Shown: piece after piece, positions 14,689 to 23,179 of the stretch
Layout of the letters: each line of letters begins with the position of its first letter
Position numbering within the stretch: position 1 is the first letter of the stretch
Source: Intestinibacter sp964449895
GTDB taxonomy: Bacteria > Bacillota > Clostridia > Peptostreptococcales > Peptostreptococcaceae
DNA length: 27,465 nt
Direction: 5' to 3'
Assembly: GCA_964449895.1 (NCBI GenBank)
Contig: CAYVBY010000022.1
Location: 1 to 27,465 of the forward strand
The notes under the pieces: model-generated
The model's database searches: none
The model's input: only the letters and a program-made list of their open reading frames with translations
Told to the model about the DNA's origin: nothing
Translations under genes and position numbers: made by a program

Positions 14689-14976
14689 GTGAATTTAGAT
14701 TTATATACTCAATATATAGTTCCATTAGTTATTATAATTTGTATTTGTGTTGGATATATTATAAAAAATAGTTTAAGCTTTATTCCAAATGAATATATTC
14801 CATTAATAATGTTTATTTTAGGAATAATAATAAATATTATTATAAATAAAGATATTTCAGCAGAGATTTTTCTAGGTGGAGCAGTGAGTGGTTTAGCAAG
14901 TGTTGGTACACATCAAACATGTAAATGTTTAAAAGATAAAAATAAAGATATTTCAGATAGCGATAATATTAAGTAA
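14689..14976 (+). CDS. Orphan phage-type holin, Hol44 family
   Basis: The GTG start at 14689 has AAAGGAGGAG upstream. The 95-residue protein has membrane segments at about 10-28 and 38-53 and a third weaker segment with FLGGAVSGLASVGTHQTCKC. IPNEYIPLIMFILG together with GGAVSGLAS is characteristic of Hol44-type holins from clostridial phages. No other phage gene is nearby, and the prophage has its own LC3-type holin more than 5 kb to the left. It may be a phage remnant or a holin used by the host for export, as for TcdE-type holins; this is speculation. Confidence 0.72.
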   Translation: MNLDLYTQYIVPLVIIICICVGYIIKNSLSFIPNEYIPLIMFILGIIINIIINKDISAEIFLGGAVSGLASVGTHQTCKCLKDKNKDISDSDNIK

Positions 14977-15112
14977 TAAAAACATTATATTTTTATGTAG
15001 ATAGGAAATTATATATATATGATTATCATTAGAATATATTAATTTATGGAAAAAAATAAATATATAAGTTAATATTATAATATAATATTTTAATATTGAA
15101 AGGATAAAAATT

Positions 15113-16048
15113 ATGAATATAAAAATTATTTTAGCTATAGTTATAACATTAGCAATAGCAGCTTGCATAGCTTTAATTTATGCAGGTAACTTTTTTTATA
15201 ATTTAGCAATAAATCCTAATACTTCTAAAAAAATGATCTTTCATAATGAAGGGGTTAATCATAATGAACTTACATATGATGAAAAATGGCTAGAGGAAAG
15301 CTCTAATTTTAAAGATGTATTTATAAATTCATTTGATGGATTAAAGCTTCATGCTTATGAAGTATTATCAAACAATAAAACTAATAAATGGGCAATAACT
15401 GTTCATGGATATATGGTAGATGCGTTCAACCTTAGTACGAAAGCACTTCACTACCACAAATCAGGATATAATATACTTGCTATTGATTTAAGAAGTCATG
15501 GAAAAAGTCAAGGAAATCATATTGGTATGGGATATAATGATTCAAAAGATTTAATTGAGTGGGTTAACTATATAGTAAAAAATAACCCAAATAGTGAAAT
15601 TTTACTTCATGGTGTTTCTATGGGAGCTGCTACTGTTATGATAGCTAGTTCTCAAAATGAGCTACCGTCAAATGTTAAAGTTATTATAGAAGATTGTGGT
15701 TATTCTTCTGCTTTAGGTCAATTTAAATATCAATTAAAAAAGTTATTTAATATACCTTCATTTCCGGTACTAAATATGGCAAATTTAATTGTAAAATTAA
15801 AAGCAGGTTACTTTTTAGGTCAAGCTGCTCCTATAAAATATATAAAAAATTCAAAAGTACCTATTTTATTTATACATGGAGATTATGACAGGTTTGTTCC
15901 ATTTTTTATGTTAGATGAACTTTATGAAGCTTGTAATCAAGTTAAGAAAAAAGTAGTTATAGAGGGAGCATCTCATGCTCATGCGGAAAGTGAAAATCCA
16001 CAAAAATATTGGAAAGAAGTAGATTTATTTATAAAAAAATTTATGTAA
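15113..16048 (+). CDS. Alpha/beta hydrolase with N-terminal membrane anchor
   Basis: The 311-residue protein begins with one membrane segment (about 4-27) that probably anchors it with its catalytic domain outside. The alpha/beta hydrolase signs are WAITVHGYM, DLRSHGKSQG, the nucleophile elbow HGVSMGAA (Ser), GDYDRFVP (acid) and GASHAHA (His). It resembles the YqkD/BAAT-like family of clostridial and Bacillus hydrolases, whose substrates are mostly unknown. GAAAGGAT lies about 8 bases before the ATG. It shares a bidirectional terminator with the glycosyltransferase gene opposite. Confidence 0.9.
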   Translation: MNIKIILAIVITLAIAACIALIYAGNFFYNLAINPNTSKKMIFHNEGVNHNELTYDEKWLEESSNFKDVFINSFDGLKLHAYEVLSNNKTNKWAITVHGYMVDAFNLSTKALHYHKSGYNILAIDLRSHGKSQGNHIGMGYNDSKDLIEWVNYIVKNNPNSEILLHGVSMGAATVMIASSQNELPSNVKVIIEDCGYSSALGQFKYQLKKLFNIPSFPVLNMANLIVKLKAGYFLGQAAPIKYIKNSKVPILFIHGDYDRFVPFFMLDELYEACNQVKKKVVIEGASHAHAESENPQKYWKEVDLFIKKFM

Positions 16049-16088
16049 AAAATACTCCAAAGTTTAATTTTACTTTGGAGTATTTTTT
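16047..16088. terminator. Bidirectional terminator, hydrolase/glycosyltransferase
   Basis: A perfect 17-bp stem (16047-16063 and 16072-16088) with an 8-base loop has A-run and T-run ends, so it works in both directions. It starts at the hydrolase stop codon. The last codons of the glycosyltransferase (KNTPK, stop at 16070) are encoded within the stem. Confidence 0.92.
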
Positions 16089-17056
16089 AATAAATTATAG
16101 CTTACACCTTTTGAAATTACATTATAATTTATTATATCTTCTTTTGTTAAATTAAAATCATCAGAAGAACATAACTTCATAAAACATCCAACAGAATATA
16201 TATTTTTAAAAAACATCTTTAAAGAAGGCTGTTCTTTAAGTAATAAAAAAATTACAGAAAGCATAACTATATATGTTTTAAGAGATAGATAAAAATATTG
16301 TCTCTTAAATTTATTATATAAATTATTTTCCTTTAAAAAAAGACGGATAAATCCATAAGCTTTCATATAATCATTTTGAGTTTGAATACATATATTTCTA
16401 ACTATGCTGTTTTTTCTAATTCTATAGTAATAAAGGGTATCACCTATAACAGTAATTTTTTCTGCTTTATATATTAATTTAGATAAAATAGCTAAATCCT
16501 CAAATTTCATATCAGGAAATACATTTAAATCATTAAATATTTCTCTTTTCCATAATTTATTCCATAAATAAGAGTGTATTAAGTTATCTGGAATTAATCC
16601 TTTTAATATTTGATATTTATCAAATTCACCTCTTCTAAATTTAAAAAATATTGGTTTTGCAAAATTTATTTGTTCATAGTATTTATAGAAATTACATATA
16701 ACTACATCACTATTTGTTTTTATAGCAGTATTATATAGTTTACTTAGATAATTTCTTGTAATAAAATCGTCACTATCTAAAAATGCTATAAAATCTCCTT
16801 TTGCATTTTGAAGACCAATATTACGTGTTATTGCTACACCAGTATTTATTTTATCTACAACTTTTATTTTAGAAGATTTTTTTTCATATTGTCTAAGTAT
16901 TTCGAGAGAATTATCAGTAGAACCGTCATTTACACATATTACTTCATAATTTTCATCAAAATCTTGATCTAAAATAGAATTTAAACATTCGCATAAATAT
17001 TTAGATGTATTATAAACAGGTATAATGACACTAATTCTAGGATTTTTATTATTCAT
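16070..17056 (-). CDS. Family 2 glycosyltransferase
   Basis: Residues 8-110 of the 328-residue protein form a GT-A fold of family 2: ISVIIPVYNTSKYLCECLNS, VICVNDGSTDNS, NTGVAITRNIGL, and the metal-binding DSDD of AFLDSDDF. The C-terminal 200 residues are mostly helical with one hydrophobic stretch (about 262-277), as often seen in enzymes that act near the membrane on surface glycans. The donor and acceptor sugars cannot be inferred. No other glycan genes are nearby. GGTGG lies 5 bases upstream of the ATG, and an extended -10 TGATATACT (17092-17084, minus strand) lies upstream as a likely promoter. Confidence 0.92.
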   Translation of the reverse strand: MNNKNPRISVIIPVYNTSKYLCECLNSILDQDFDENYEVICVNDGSTDNSLEILRQYEKKSSKIKVVDKINTGVAITRNIGLQNAKGDFIAFLDSDDFITRNYLSKLYNTAIKTNSDVVICNFYKYYEQINFAKPIFFKFRRGEFDKYQILKGLIPDNLIHSYLWNKLWKREIFNDLNVFPDMKFEDLAILSKLIYKAEKITVIGDTLYYYRIRKNSIVRNICIQTQNDYMKAYGFIRLFLKENNLYNKFKRQYFYLSLKTYIVMLSVIFLLLKEQPSLKMFFKNIYSVGCFMKLCSSDDFNLTKEDIINYNVISKGVSYNLLKNTPK

Positions 17057-17083
17057 ATTTCACCACCTTAATTTGATAATTAA

Positions 17084-17092
17084 AGTATATCA
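17084..17092 (-). promoter_or_regulatory. Candidate extended -10 promoter for the glycosyltransferase
   Basis: TGATATACT on the minus strand matches TGnTATAMT and lies about 28 bases before the start codon. No convincing -35 box is seen. Confidence 0.4.
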
Positions 17093-17280
17093 TAGAATTT
17101 TGTGTCTAATCTTACATATTTATTACAGTTTATTTATTTTTTTATGAAAAATGATAATTTAGTAAAATTAAAAATTTTTGTAGCTTTTAAAATTTATATA
17201 AGATAATATTAATTATAGAGAGATTTCTTAAAAACAAAGAGTTTTTAACTGAAAGATTTTGAAATTATAGGGGGAAGAAG

Positions 17281-17706
17281 ATGGAACCATTAGTTGTAGT
17301 AATACAAGGACAACAATTTAAATTAAGAAATTTAAATGATTTAGTAGCTTCTATATTTGGAGCAAGTTATTTTAATTTATCTCAAGAAGAAAGATTAAAA
17401 CTTAGATATGAAAGAGCTTATGCTATAAGTCAATTTCATAAATATTTACCTGTAATTCATACAGAAAAAGGAACTTATGGGGAAAATTTTGAAATAATAA
17501 AAAAAGATTATGATTTTGAAAATGGCTTTATAATAGATGATGATTACTCATATATATTATCTCTTTGTAAAATAAATAGCTTTATGTTACTTGAAGTGAG
17601 AAATTCTAACATATTTACAGCTATGATAGACAAAAGCCAAGTAAAAGAAGATTTAGTTGTAGTAAATACTTTTGCAAAACAACTATTAGAAGAGCTATAT
17701 GCTTAG
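17281..17706 (+). CDS. Conserved-looking protein of unknown function, 141 residues
   Basis: The ATG has GGGGGAAG directly upstream. The product is soluble and mixed alpha/beta, with a helical stretch at about 35-55 (LSQEERLKLRYERAYAISQF) and a beta-rich acidic middle (ENFEIIKKDYDFENGFIIDD). The end is again helical (VVNTFAKQLLEELYA). No catalytic motif, membrane segment or metal site is visible, and I do not recognise a family. It forms a single unit with its own terminator. Confidence 0.75.
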   Translation: MEPLVVVIQGQQFKLRNLNDLVASIFGASYFNLSQEERLKLRYERAYAISQFHKYLPVIHTEKGTYGENFEIIKKDYDFENGFIIDDDYSYILSLCKINSFMLLEVRNSNIFTAMIDKSQVKEDLVVVNTFAKQLLEELYA

Positions 17707-17732
17707 TAAATTATATTAAATTTAGATTTTAG

Positions 17733-17775
17733 AAATAAGTTTACATAATAATATATATGTAAACTTATTTTTTTA
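17733..17775. terminator. Strong terminator after the 141-residue protein gene
   Basis: A perfect 14-bp stem (17733-17746 and 17757-17770) with a 10-base AT loop is followed by further T residues. Confidence 0.9.
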
Positions 17776-17966
17776 GATATTATTAAAAAATAAAAGTTGA
17801 TATACTTTTGGATAATGATGACAAAAATGTAATTTAATATTTTTAAAAAATATTTTATAATTATGTAAGAAAGCGAAAGAATATGTTATATAATTATTAA
17901 AAATATTCCCTTAAAATATTTAATAGGGGGTATAAAGTTATATGCACCAAAGAAGGGATGATAAAT

Positions 17967-18659
17967 TTGAATAATAAAATACTAGTTGCAGATGATGAAA
18001 AAGAAATAAGAGACTTACTTGAAATATATCTTCTAAATGAAGGCTACAAAGTAATAAAAGCACAAGATGGTAAAGAAGCTTTAGATATAATAGAAAAAGA
18101 AGAAATAGATTTATTAGTTTTAGATATAATGATGCCTAAGGTAGATGGAATAGAGGTTTGTAAAACAGTTAGAAAAACAAAAAATACTCCTATTTTAATG
18201 TTAAGTGCAAAATCAGAAGATATGGATAAAATACAAGGCTTAATGACTGGAGCAGATGATTATATGACAAAGCCTTTTAATCCTTTAGAATTTACAGTAA
18301 GAGTAAAAGCACTTCTTAGAAGAAGCTACTATTTAAATACTAATACTACGGAAGAATCAAATTTAATAAATGTAGGATCTTTAATAATAGACAAAACTAA
18401 ACATAAAGTTGTATCTGATGGAAAAGAAATTTCACTTACAGCTAGAGAATTTGATATTTTATATTTAATGGCAAGTAATAAAGGGCGTGTTTTTTCTTCT
18501 GAAGAGATATTTGAAAAAGTTTGGAAGGAAAAATATTTCCAATCAAATAATACAGTAATGGTTCATATAAGTAGATTAAGAGATAAACTTGATAAATGTT
18601 TAAATGGCGAGAAAATAATTCATACAGTATGGGGAGTTGGATATAAAATTGAAAAATAA
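17967..18659 (+). CDS. OmpR/PhoB-family response regulator, VanR-like
   Basis: The 230-residue protein has a receiver domain (2-115: acidic pair DD at 9-10, phosphoacceptor D53 in LVLDIMMP, LSAK, and TKPFNP) and a winged-helix output domain (about 135-228: LTAREFDILYLMAS, HISRLRDKLD, GVGYK). I prefer the TTG at 17967, because GAAGGG ends 9 bases before it; an ATG at 17958 leaves almost no space for the ribosome binding site. A 10-codon frame (17942-17974) overlaps this start. The kinase gene overlaps the end. The closest style is the VanR/clostridial VanR-like group, but no resistance genes are adjacent, so the regulon is unknown. Confidence 0.93.
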   Translation: MNNKILVADDEKEIRDLLEIYLLNEGYKVIKAQDGKEALDIIEKEEIDLLVLDIMMPKVDGIEVCKTVRKTKNTPILMLSAKSEDMDKIQGLMTGADDYMTKPFNPLEFTVRVKALLRRSYYLNTNTTEESNLINVGSLIIDKTKHKVVSDGKEISLTAREFDILYLMASNKGRVFSSEEIFEKVWKEKYFQSNNTVMVHISRLRDKLDKCLNGEKIIHTVWGVGYKIEK

Positions 18660-19761
18660 TAATAAGGCTTTTAAATATTCACTAATTCCTATAGCTTATT
18701 TTGTTTTTAGCTATTTAATAGTATCAGTAACTTTAGTAATATTTAGAGTAATATTAGATAGATATTATAGATATAATAGCGATTATGGTGGAGCATTAAT
18801 AAATGCTATAAATTTCTTTAAATTTTTTAAAGCTCAAACTATAGGAGATAATTTATATTACATAATAATTATAGGATTTTCAATTTTATTATATTATATG
18901 TTTATGAGAAATAATATAATAGGTCTTATAAATGTTATAGAAGGAACTAGCCAAATGGCAAGTGGCGATTTAGATAAAGTTATAAATACAAATTGTAAAA
19001 AAGGAGAAATAAAAATTTTAGGAGACAATATAAATATTATTTCTTTACTTCTTAAAAATATAACTATAGAAGAAAAAAAAGCTCAGCAGACAAAGGCTGA
19101 TCTTATTACAAATGTATCGCATGATTTAAGGACTCCTTTAACATCTATAAAAGGATATTTAGGTCTTATAAATGACGATAAATACAGAGATGAAGTGCAG
19201 CTTAGATATTATGTAGATATTGCTTATCAAAAGTCTGAGGAACTTGAAATACTTATAAATGATTTATTTGAGCTTACGAAGGTTCAAAATAATTCTATAG
19301 TTTTAGATAAAAAGAAAATAAATTTAGTTGAACTTTTAAATCAGATTATATTTCAATTTGGCTATCAATTTCAAACTGAAAAAATACAAGAAAGAAGCTT
19401 TTTTTCAGAAGATAAACTTATAGTTTTAGCAGACCCAAATAAACTTGTAAGAGCTTTTGAAAATTTAATAAATAACGGTATAAAGTACGGTACAGGAAAT
19501 TATTTAGATATACATGCTTATAGGGAAGATAATTTTGCTGTAATTGATGTAATAAATTACGGAAATCCAATACCATCAGTAGAGCTTCCATATATATTTG
19601 ATAAGTTTTATAGAGTAGAAAAATCTAGAAATAAAAATGATGGAGGTTCAGGATTAGGACTGGCTATAACTAAAAGTATAATTTTATTACATGAAGGACA
19701 AATTAGCGCACAAAGTGATGGAGAAAAGACTATATTTAAAGTAAAATTACCTTTATTATAA
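18649..19761 (+). CDS. Sensor histidine kinase, VanS-like
   Basis: The 370-residue protein overlaps the end of the response regulator gene by 11 bases. I take the TTG at 18649 as start, with GGGGAG upstream; another TTG at 18637 is possible. It has two membrane segments (about 13-35 and 72-90), a HAMP-like linker (MASGDLDKV), a dimerisation helix with phospho-acceptor His in NVSHDLRTPLTS, and an ATPase domain (ADPNKLVRAFENLINNGIKY, FDKFYRVEKSRN, GGSGLGLAITKSI). The short extracytoplasmic loop gives little hint of the signal. The kinase and regulator form one operon. Confidence 0.93.
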   Translation: MKNNNKAFKYSLIPIAYFVFSYLIVSVTLVIFRVILDRYYRYNSDYGGALINAINFFKFFKAQTIGDNLYYIIIIGFSILLYYMFMRNNIIGLINVIEGTSQMASGDLDKVINTNCKKGEIKILGDNINIISLLLKNITIEEKKAQQTKADLITNVSHDLRTPLTSIKGYLGLINDDKYRDEVQLRYYVDIAYQKSEELEILINDLFELTKVQNNSIVLDKKKINLVELLNQIIFQFGYQFQTEKIQERSFFSEDKLIVLADPNKLVRAFENLINNGIKYGTGNYLDIHAYREDNFAVIDVINYGNPIPSVELPYIFDKFYRVEKSRNKNDGGSGLGLAITKSIILLHEGQISAQSDGEKTIFKVKLPLL

Positions 19762-19785
19762 TGTATATAAAATAAGAAAAATAGC

Positions 19786-19815
19786 TTGATATTGTACGTA
19801 ACTTCATTGTATAAT
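19786..19815 (+). promoter_or_regulatory. Candidate deoD promoter
   Basis: TTGATA (19786-19791) and TATAAT (19810-19815) are separated by 18 bases, which gives a leader of about 125 bases before the deoD start codon. It lies between the kinase stop codon and deoD. Confidence 0.55.
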
Positions 19816-19947
19816 AAAAACTCATAGTATTTTGAAAACATTTATGGAAATTATAATTATCCATAATTTCTAACTGAATATAATTTCCTATGTGTTATAA
19901 AAATAATTTATTAATTAATAAACCAAATAGGTCAAGGAGGAAAATTT

Positions 19948-20667
19948 ATGACTAAATCACCAGTACCAACTCCACATTTAGAAGCAAAACTTGGAGATAT
20001 AGCTGAAACAGTATTATTACCGGGAGATCCGCTAAGAGCTAAATTTATAGCAGATACATATTTAGAAGATGTTGTACAATATAACACAGTAAGAGGTATG
20101 TATGGATTTACAGGATATTATAAAGGTAAAAAAGTATCTGTTCAAGGTTCAGGAATGGGTATGCCATCAATGGGAATATACTCTTACGAATTAATCAACT
20201 TCTATGGAGTTAAAAATCTTATAAGAGTAGGTTCTGCAGGAGCTATAAGTGATAATTTAAAATTACATGATGTTGTAATAGCAATGTCAGCTTCTACAGA
20301 TTCAAACTATGCACATCAATTTAATTTACCAGGTGTATTTGCACCTACAGCAAGTTTTGAATTACTTGAAAAAGCTGTAAATAAAGCTAGAGAACTTAAT
20401 ACAAATGTTACTGTAGGAAATATAGTATCAAGTGATGTTTTCTACGGAGATGATGGTTTAGATAGCTTCTACAAATGGCAAAAAATGGGTTGTCTTTGTA
20501 CAGAAATGGAAACAGCAGCACTTTATATGAATGCAGCTAGAGCAGGAGTAAATGCATTAACTATACTTACTATATCTGACTGTCCATTAAAGGGTGAAGA
20601 AACTACTTCAGCTGAAAGACAAACAGCTTTTACTAAAATGATGGAAATAGCTTTAGGATTAGCTTAA
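19948..20667 (+). CDS. deoD: Purine-nucleoside phosphorylase, DeoD type
   Basis: The 239-residue protein has the normal length of the hexameric DeoD family and its signature motifs: LLPGDPLRAK (phosphate site), GSGMGMPSMG, RVGSAGAI, SDVFYGDD, EMETAALY (ribose/base site) and SDCPLKGEETT. It splits purine nucleosides with phosphate into free base and ribose 1-phosphate in the cytoplasm, in nucleoside salvage. CAAGGAGG lies 8 bases upstream of the ATG. It is a single gene that converges on lexA and shares a terminator with it. Confidence 0.97.
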   Translation: MTKSPVPTPHLEAKLGDIAETVLLPGDPLRAKFIADTYLEDVVQYNTVRGMYGFTGYYKGKKVSVQGSGMGMPSMGIYSYELINFYGVKNLIRVGSAGAISDNLKLHDVVIAMSASTDSNYAHQFNLPGVFAPTASFELLEKAVNKARELNTNVTVGNIVSSDVFYGDDGLDSFYKWQKMGCLCTEMETAALYMNAARAGVNALTILTISDCPLKGEETTSAERQTAFTKMMEIALGLA

Positions 20668-20683
20668 ATTTAATTAAAAATAA

Positions 20684-20726
20684 AAGCTTACTTAGAAAAT
20701 ATTTTTATAAGTAAGCTTATTTTTTA
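20684..20726. terminator. Shared terminator between deoD and lexA
   Basis: An 11-bp stem (AAGCTTACTTA 20684-20694 and TAAGTAAGCTT 20708-20718) with a 13-base AT loop is flanked by A-run and T-run, so it can end both the deoD and the lexA transcripts. Confidence 0.88.
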
Positions 20727-20732
20727 TGTGTA

Positions 20733-21368
20733 TTATAATATTCTAAATACACCTGTAACAAGTCCAACAATATCAACATCTCTTTCATCTAAAATGATAG
20801 GTTCCATAAAGTCATTTTCAGGTTGAAGTCTAACTATTTTGTCTTCCTTGAAAAATCTCTTTACAGTAGCAGATTCTTTGCCTACTAAAGCTACAACTAT
20901 TTGTGAGTTAGAAGCTGTAGAGCATTTGTCGACTACAACATAATCATTATCTAAAATACCGGCATTTATCATACTTTCTCCCTTTACTTTTAAAAGGAAA
21001 GTGTCTTTACCTTTTACAAATTGAGAAGGTAGTGGAATATATTCTTGGATATTTTGTTCTGCAAGAATAGGTTCTCCAGCTGTTACTTGACCTACTAAAG
21101 GTAGTGAAATCATTTCTTGTTCAGTTACCTTGTTTATAAAAATATCATCTTTATCTAATATTTCTATGGCTCTTGGCTTAGTAGCATCTCGTCTTATGTA
21201 GCCTAACTTTTCAAGTTTATTTAAGTGGGAATGTACTGTAGAAGTAGATTTAAGACCTACTGCAGTACAAATTTCTCTAACTGAAGGTGGATATCCCTTA
21301 GTTAGAAGTTGTTCTTTTATAAACTCTAGAATCATGAGTTGTTTATTTGTTAAATTATTAGAACTCAT
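20733..21368 (-). CDS. lexA: LexA repressor
   Basis: I start at the ATG at 21368 (211 residues); a GTG 9 bases upstream is possible but has no better binding site. Residues 1-65 form the winged-helix domain (LTNKQLMILEFIKEQL, GYPPSVREICTAVGLKSTST). The cleavage site is Ala97-Gly98 in QVTAGEP, and the catalytic dyad is Ser132 in KGESMINAG and Lys170 in ATVKRF. LexA represses the SOS genes until RecA filaments trigger self-cleavage. The promoter carries its own LexA box (21453-21465). The same box sequence sits at the integrase promoter of the prophage in this window, so LexA probably controls it as well. Confidence 0.97.
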   Translation of the reverse strand: MSSNNLTNKQLMILEFIKEQLLTKGYPPSVREICTAVGLKSTSTVHSHLNKLEKLGYIRRDATKPRAIEILDKDDIFINKVTEQEMISLPLVGQVTAGEPILAEQNIQEYIPLPSQFVKGKDTFLLKVKGESMINAGILDNDYVVVDKCSTASNSQIVVALVGKESATVKRFFKEDKIVRLQPENDFMEPIILDERDVDIVGLVTGVFRIL

Positions 21369-21452
21369 AAAAATCACTCATTTCATTTTTTATTATAAAG
21401 TTATTCTCATTTTAACTTTATTATATATTGTACCATATTGAGAGATTTTATA

Positions 21453-21465
21453 CAAACATTTGTTC
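21453..21465 (-). promoter_or_regulatory. LexA box at the lexA promoter (autoregulation)
   Basis: On the minus strand the site reads GAACAAATGTTTG, with TATAAA of the -10 box directly following. It fits the GAAC-N4-GTTY pattern of LexA operators and lies about 85 bases before lexA. Confidence 0.85.
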
Positions 21466-21478
21466 TTATTTTGAAAAC

Positions 21479-22603
21479 TTATTTATCATTTTCTTCATCT
21501 ATCCATTCAAAATTTTTAACAATGTCTCTTTTTACATTTTTTTTGTGAGCTGCATAAAGTTGAGTAGTAGTTACATTGTCGTGATCTAGTAAATTTTTTA
21601 CATCATATATAGAAAATCCTGATTGAATAAGAGAAGTTGCAGCAGTGGCTCTAAGCTTATGAGGAGAGTAACCTTTTTCTCTAGTTGTGTGCATGCATAT
21701 AGATGTATATTTTTTTACAAGTTGTCTTATAGCTTTAGAAGTAAGACGTTTTTTTTGTAGAGATAAAAATAAGGCATCTTTAACATCTTCATCTAAATCA
21801 TCATTTTTAGGTCTTTCGTTATTTATGTAATCTAAAACAACAGTTTCACAAGTATGATTTATAGGCATTAATACTTCTTTACCTCTTTTTCTATATATTT
21901 TAAATTCTCCTCTAGAAAAATTAAATGAAGAAATATTTAATTCACGAAGTTCGTTTAATCTAAGGCCATATGTTACAAATAAAGCTAAAATTGCTTTATC
22001 TCTAAATTTAGTTTTTTTCCAATATACTTTTTCTTTTTCTGTAAGTCCTTCACCAGATTCTACAGCTTCTAGCATAACCATTACCTCATCTATATCTAGC
22101 CTTTTTATAGCATCTGGCTGAGCTTTTGGAAGTTTTATGGGGTTAAAGCCCAAAGTTATATTATTTTGTACTTGTTCGTTTCTATAAAGGAATTTAAATA
22201 ATGTAGATATAGATGATTTTTTTCTAGCTAGAGTTTTATTATTATTTTCATATACTAAAGTTACATTTTCTTTTTCTTTATAATATCTAGGACAGAAATC
22301 TCCTAAAAATAAATTTACATCTCTTGATTTTATGTTATTAAATTCTTCTATAGTTATATCTTTTATATTTTCTGCACAAGAAAGACCACTTTCATTTACT
22401 AAGTAGTTGCAGAAAAAAGTAATATCTTCTAGATAAGCAGCTCTAGTTGAAACTGCTACAGAACTTTTTAAATATATGAAATAGTCTTTCATAAAGTCTG
22501 GTAGATTTTTTTCAAAGTTTATACATTTTTCAGCTAATATATGATCTCTTATAACGATATTATTAGGTTTATCTGATTTATTATTTATCTTTAATTCTTT
22601 CAA
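21479..22603 (-). CDS. XerC/XerD-like tyrosine recombinase
   Basis: I place the start at the TTG at 22603, because GGAGGG ends 7 bases upstream; the ATG at 22618 overlaps that site. The 374-residue protein has an N-terminal core-binding domain (about 35-165) and a C-terminal catalytic domain with R in GLRLNELREL, K in KRGKE, HxxR in SPHKLRATA, H in LDHDNV and the nucleophile Tyr in TTQLYAA. It probably resolves chromosome dimers or related structures, but it is longer than typical XerC/D (about 300 residues), with an extended N-terminus and inserts. It lies just upstream of lexA on the same strand. Without a dif site I cannot say which Xer role it has. Confidence 0.9.
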   Translation of the reverse strand: MKELKINNKSDKPNNIVIRDHILAEKCINFEKNLPDFMKDYFIYLKSSVAVSTRAAYLEDITFFCNYLVNESGLSCAENIKDITIEEFNNIKSRDVNLFLGDFCPRYYKEKENVTLVYENNNKTLARKKSSISTLFKFLYRNEQVQNNITLGFNPIKLPKAQPDAIKRLDIDEVMVMLEAVESGEGLTEKEKVYWKKTKFRDKAILALFVTYGLRLNELRELNISSFNFSRGEFKIYRKRGKEVLMPINHTCETVVLDYINNERPKNDDLDEDVKDALFLSLQKKRLTSKAIRQLVKKYTSICMHTTREKGYSPHKLRATAATSLIQSGFSIYDVKNLLDHDNVTTTQLYAAHKKNVKRDIVKNFEWIDEENDK

Positions 22604-22894
22604 TAGTCGTCCCTCCATTATAGATGTTTATTAATTTTATAGTCTTAAATTGAGCCGAAAATGACTATTTTTAAAAAATAATATTTAACTAGTAATTTTT
22701 ATTTTTAATTATTTTATCATTTATTTATTTAAACTACAATTAAAATAAAATTTTTAAGTAGTAGGAGTTTTATTTTATCATGGTACAATAAGTATATGTG
22801 TAAAAAAAGAAGTGAAGGTATATTATTTAGAAAGTTTATATAAAAATAATTGATTTAAATAATGATATACTATTAATAAAAAGGAGAGGATATT

Positions 22895-23170
22895 ATGACA
22901 ATTAGTAAAGATCAAGTTAAATATATTGCAAAACTAGCTAAACTTCATTTTGAAGAAGATGAAGCTGGAAATTTTGCAAATGAATTTGAAAATATATTAG
23001 AGCAATTTAAAATAATAGATAGCCTAGATTTAGACGATACTGAATCTGAAATAGCAACAGTTTCGGTAACTAGAAAAGACATACCTAAAAAATGTGAAAT
23101 AAAAGATTTATTTATAAATGCAAAAACAATGAGAGATACTTCTATAGAAGTACCAAAAATTATTGAATAG
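22895..23170 (+). CDS. gatC: Glutamyl/aspartyl-tRNA amidotransferase subunit C
   Basis: The 91-residue protein has the usual length of GatC and its pattern: an N-terminal helix ISKDQVKYIAKLAKLHF, the EFENILEQFKIIDSLD segment, then a linker, and TMRDTSIEVPKIIE at the end. GatC wraps around GatA and stabilises the GatCAB complex, which converts Glu-tRNA(Gln) and/or Asp-tRNA(Asn) to the amide form. AAAGGAGAGG precedes the ATG, and gatA follows after 9 bases. Confidence 0.97.
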   Translation: MTISKDQVKYIAKLAKLHFEEDEAGNFANEFENILEQFKIIDSLDLDDTESEIATVSVTRKDIPKKCEIKDLFINAKTMRDTSIEVPKIIE

Positions 23171-23179
23171 GAGGTTTTT

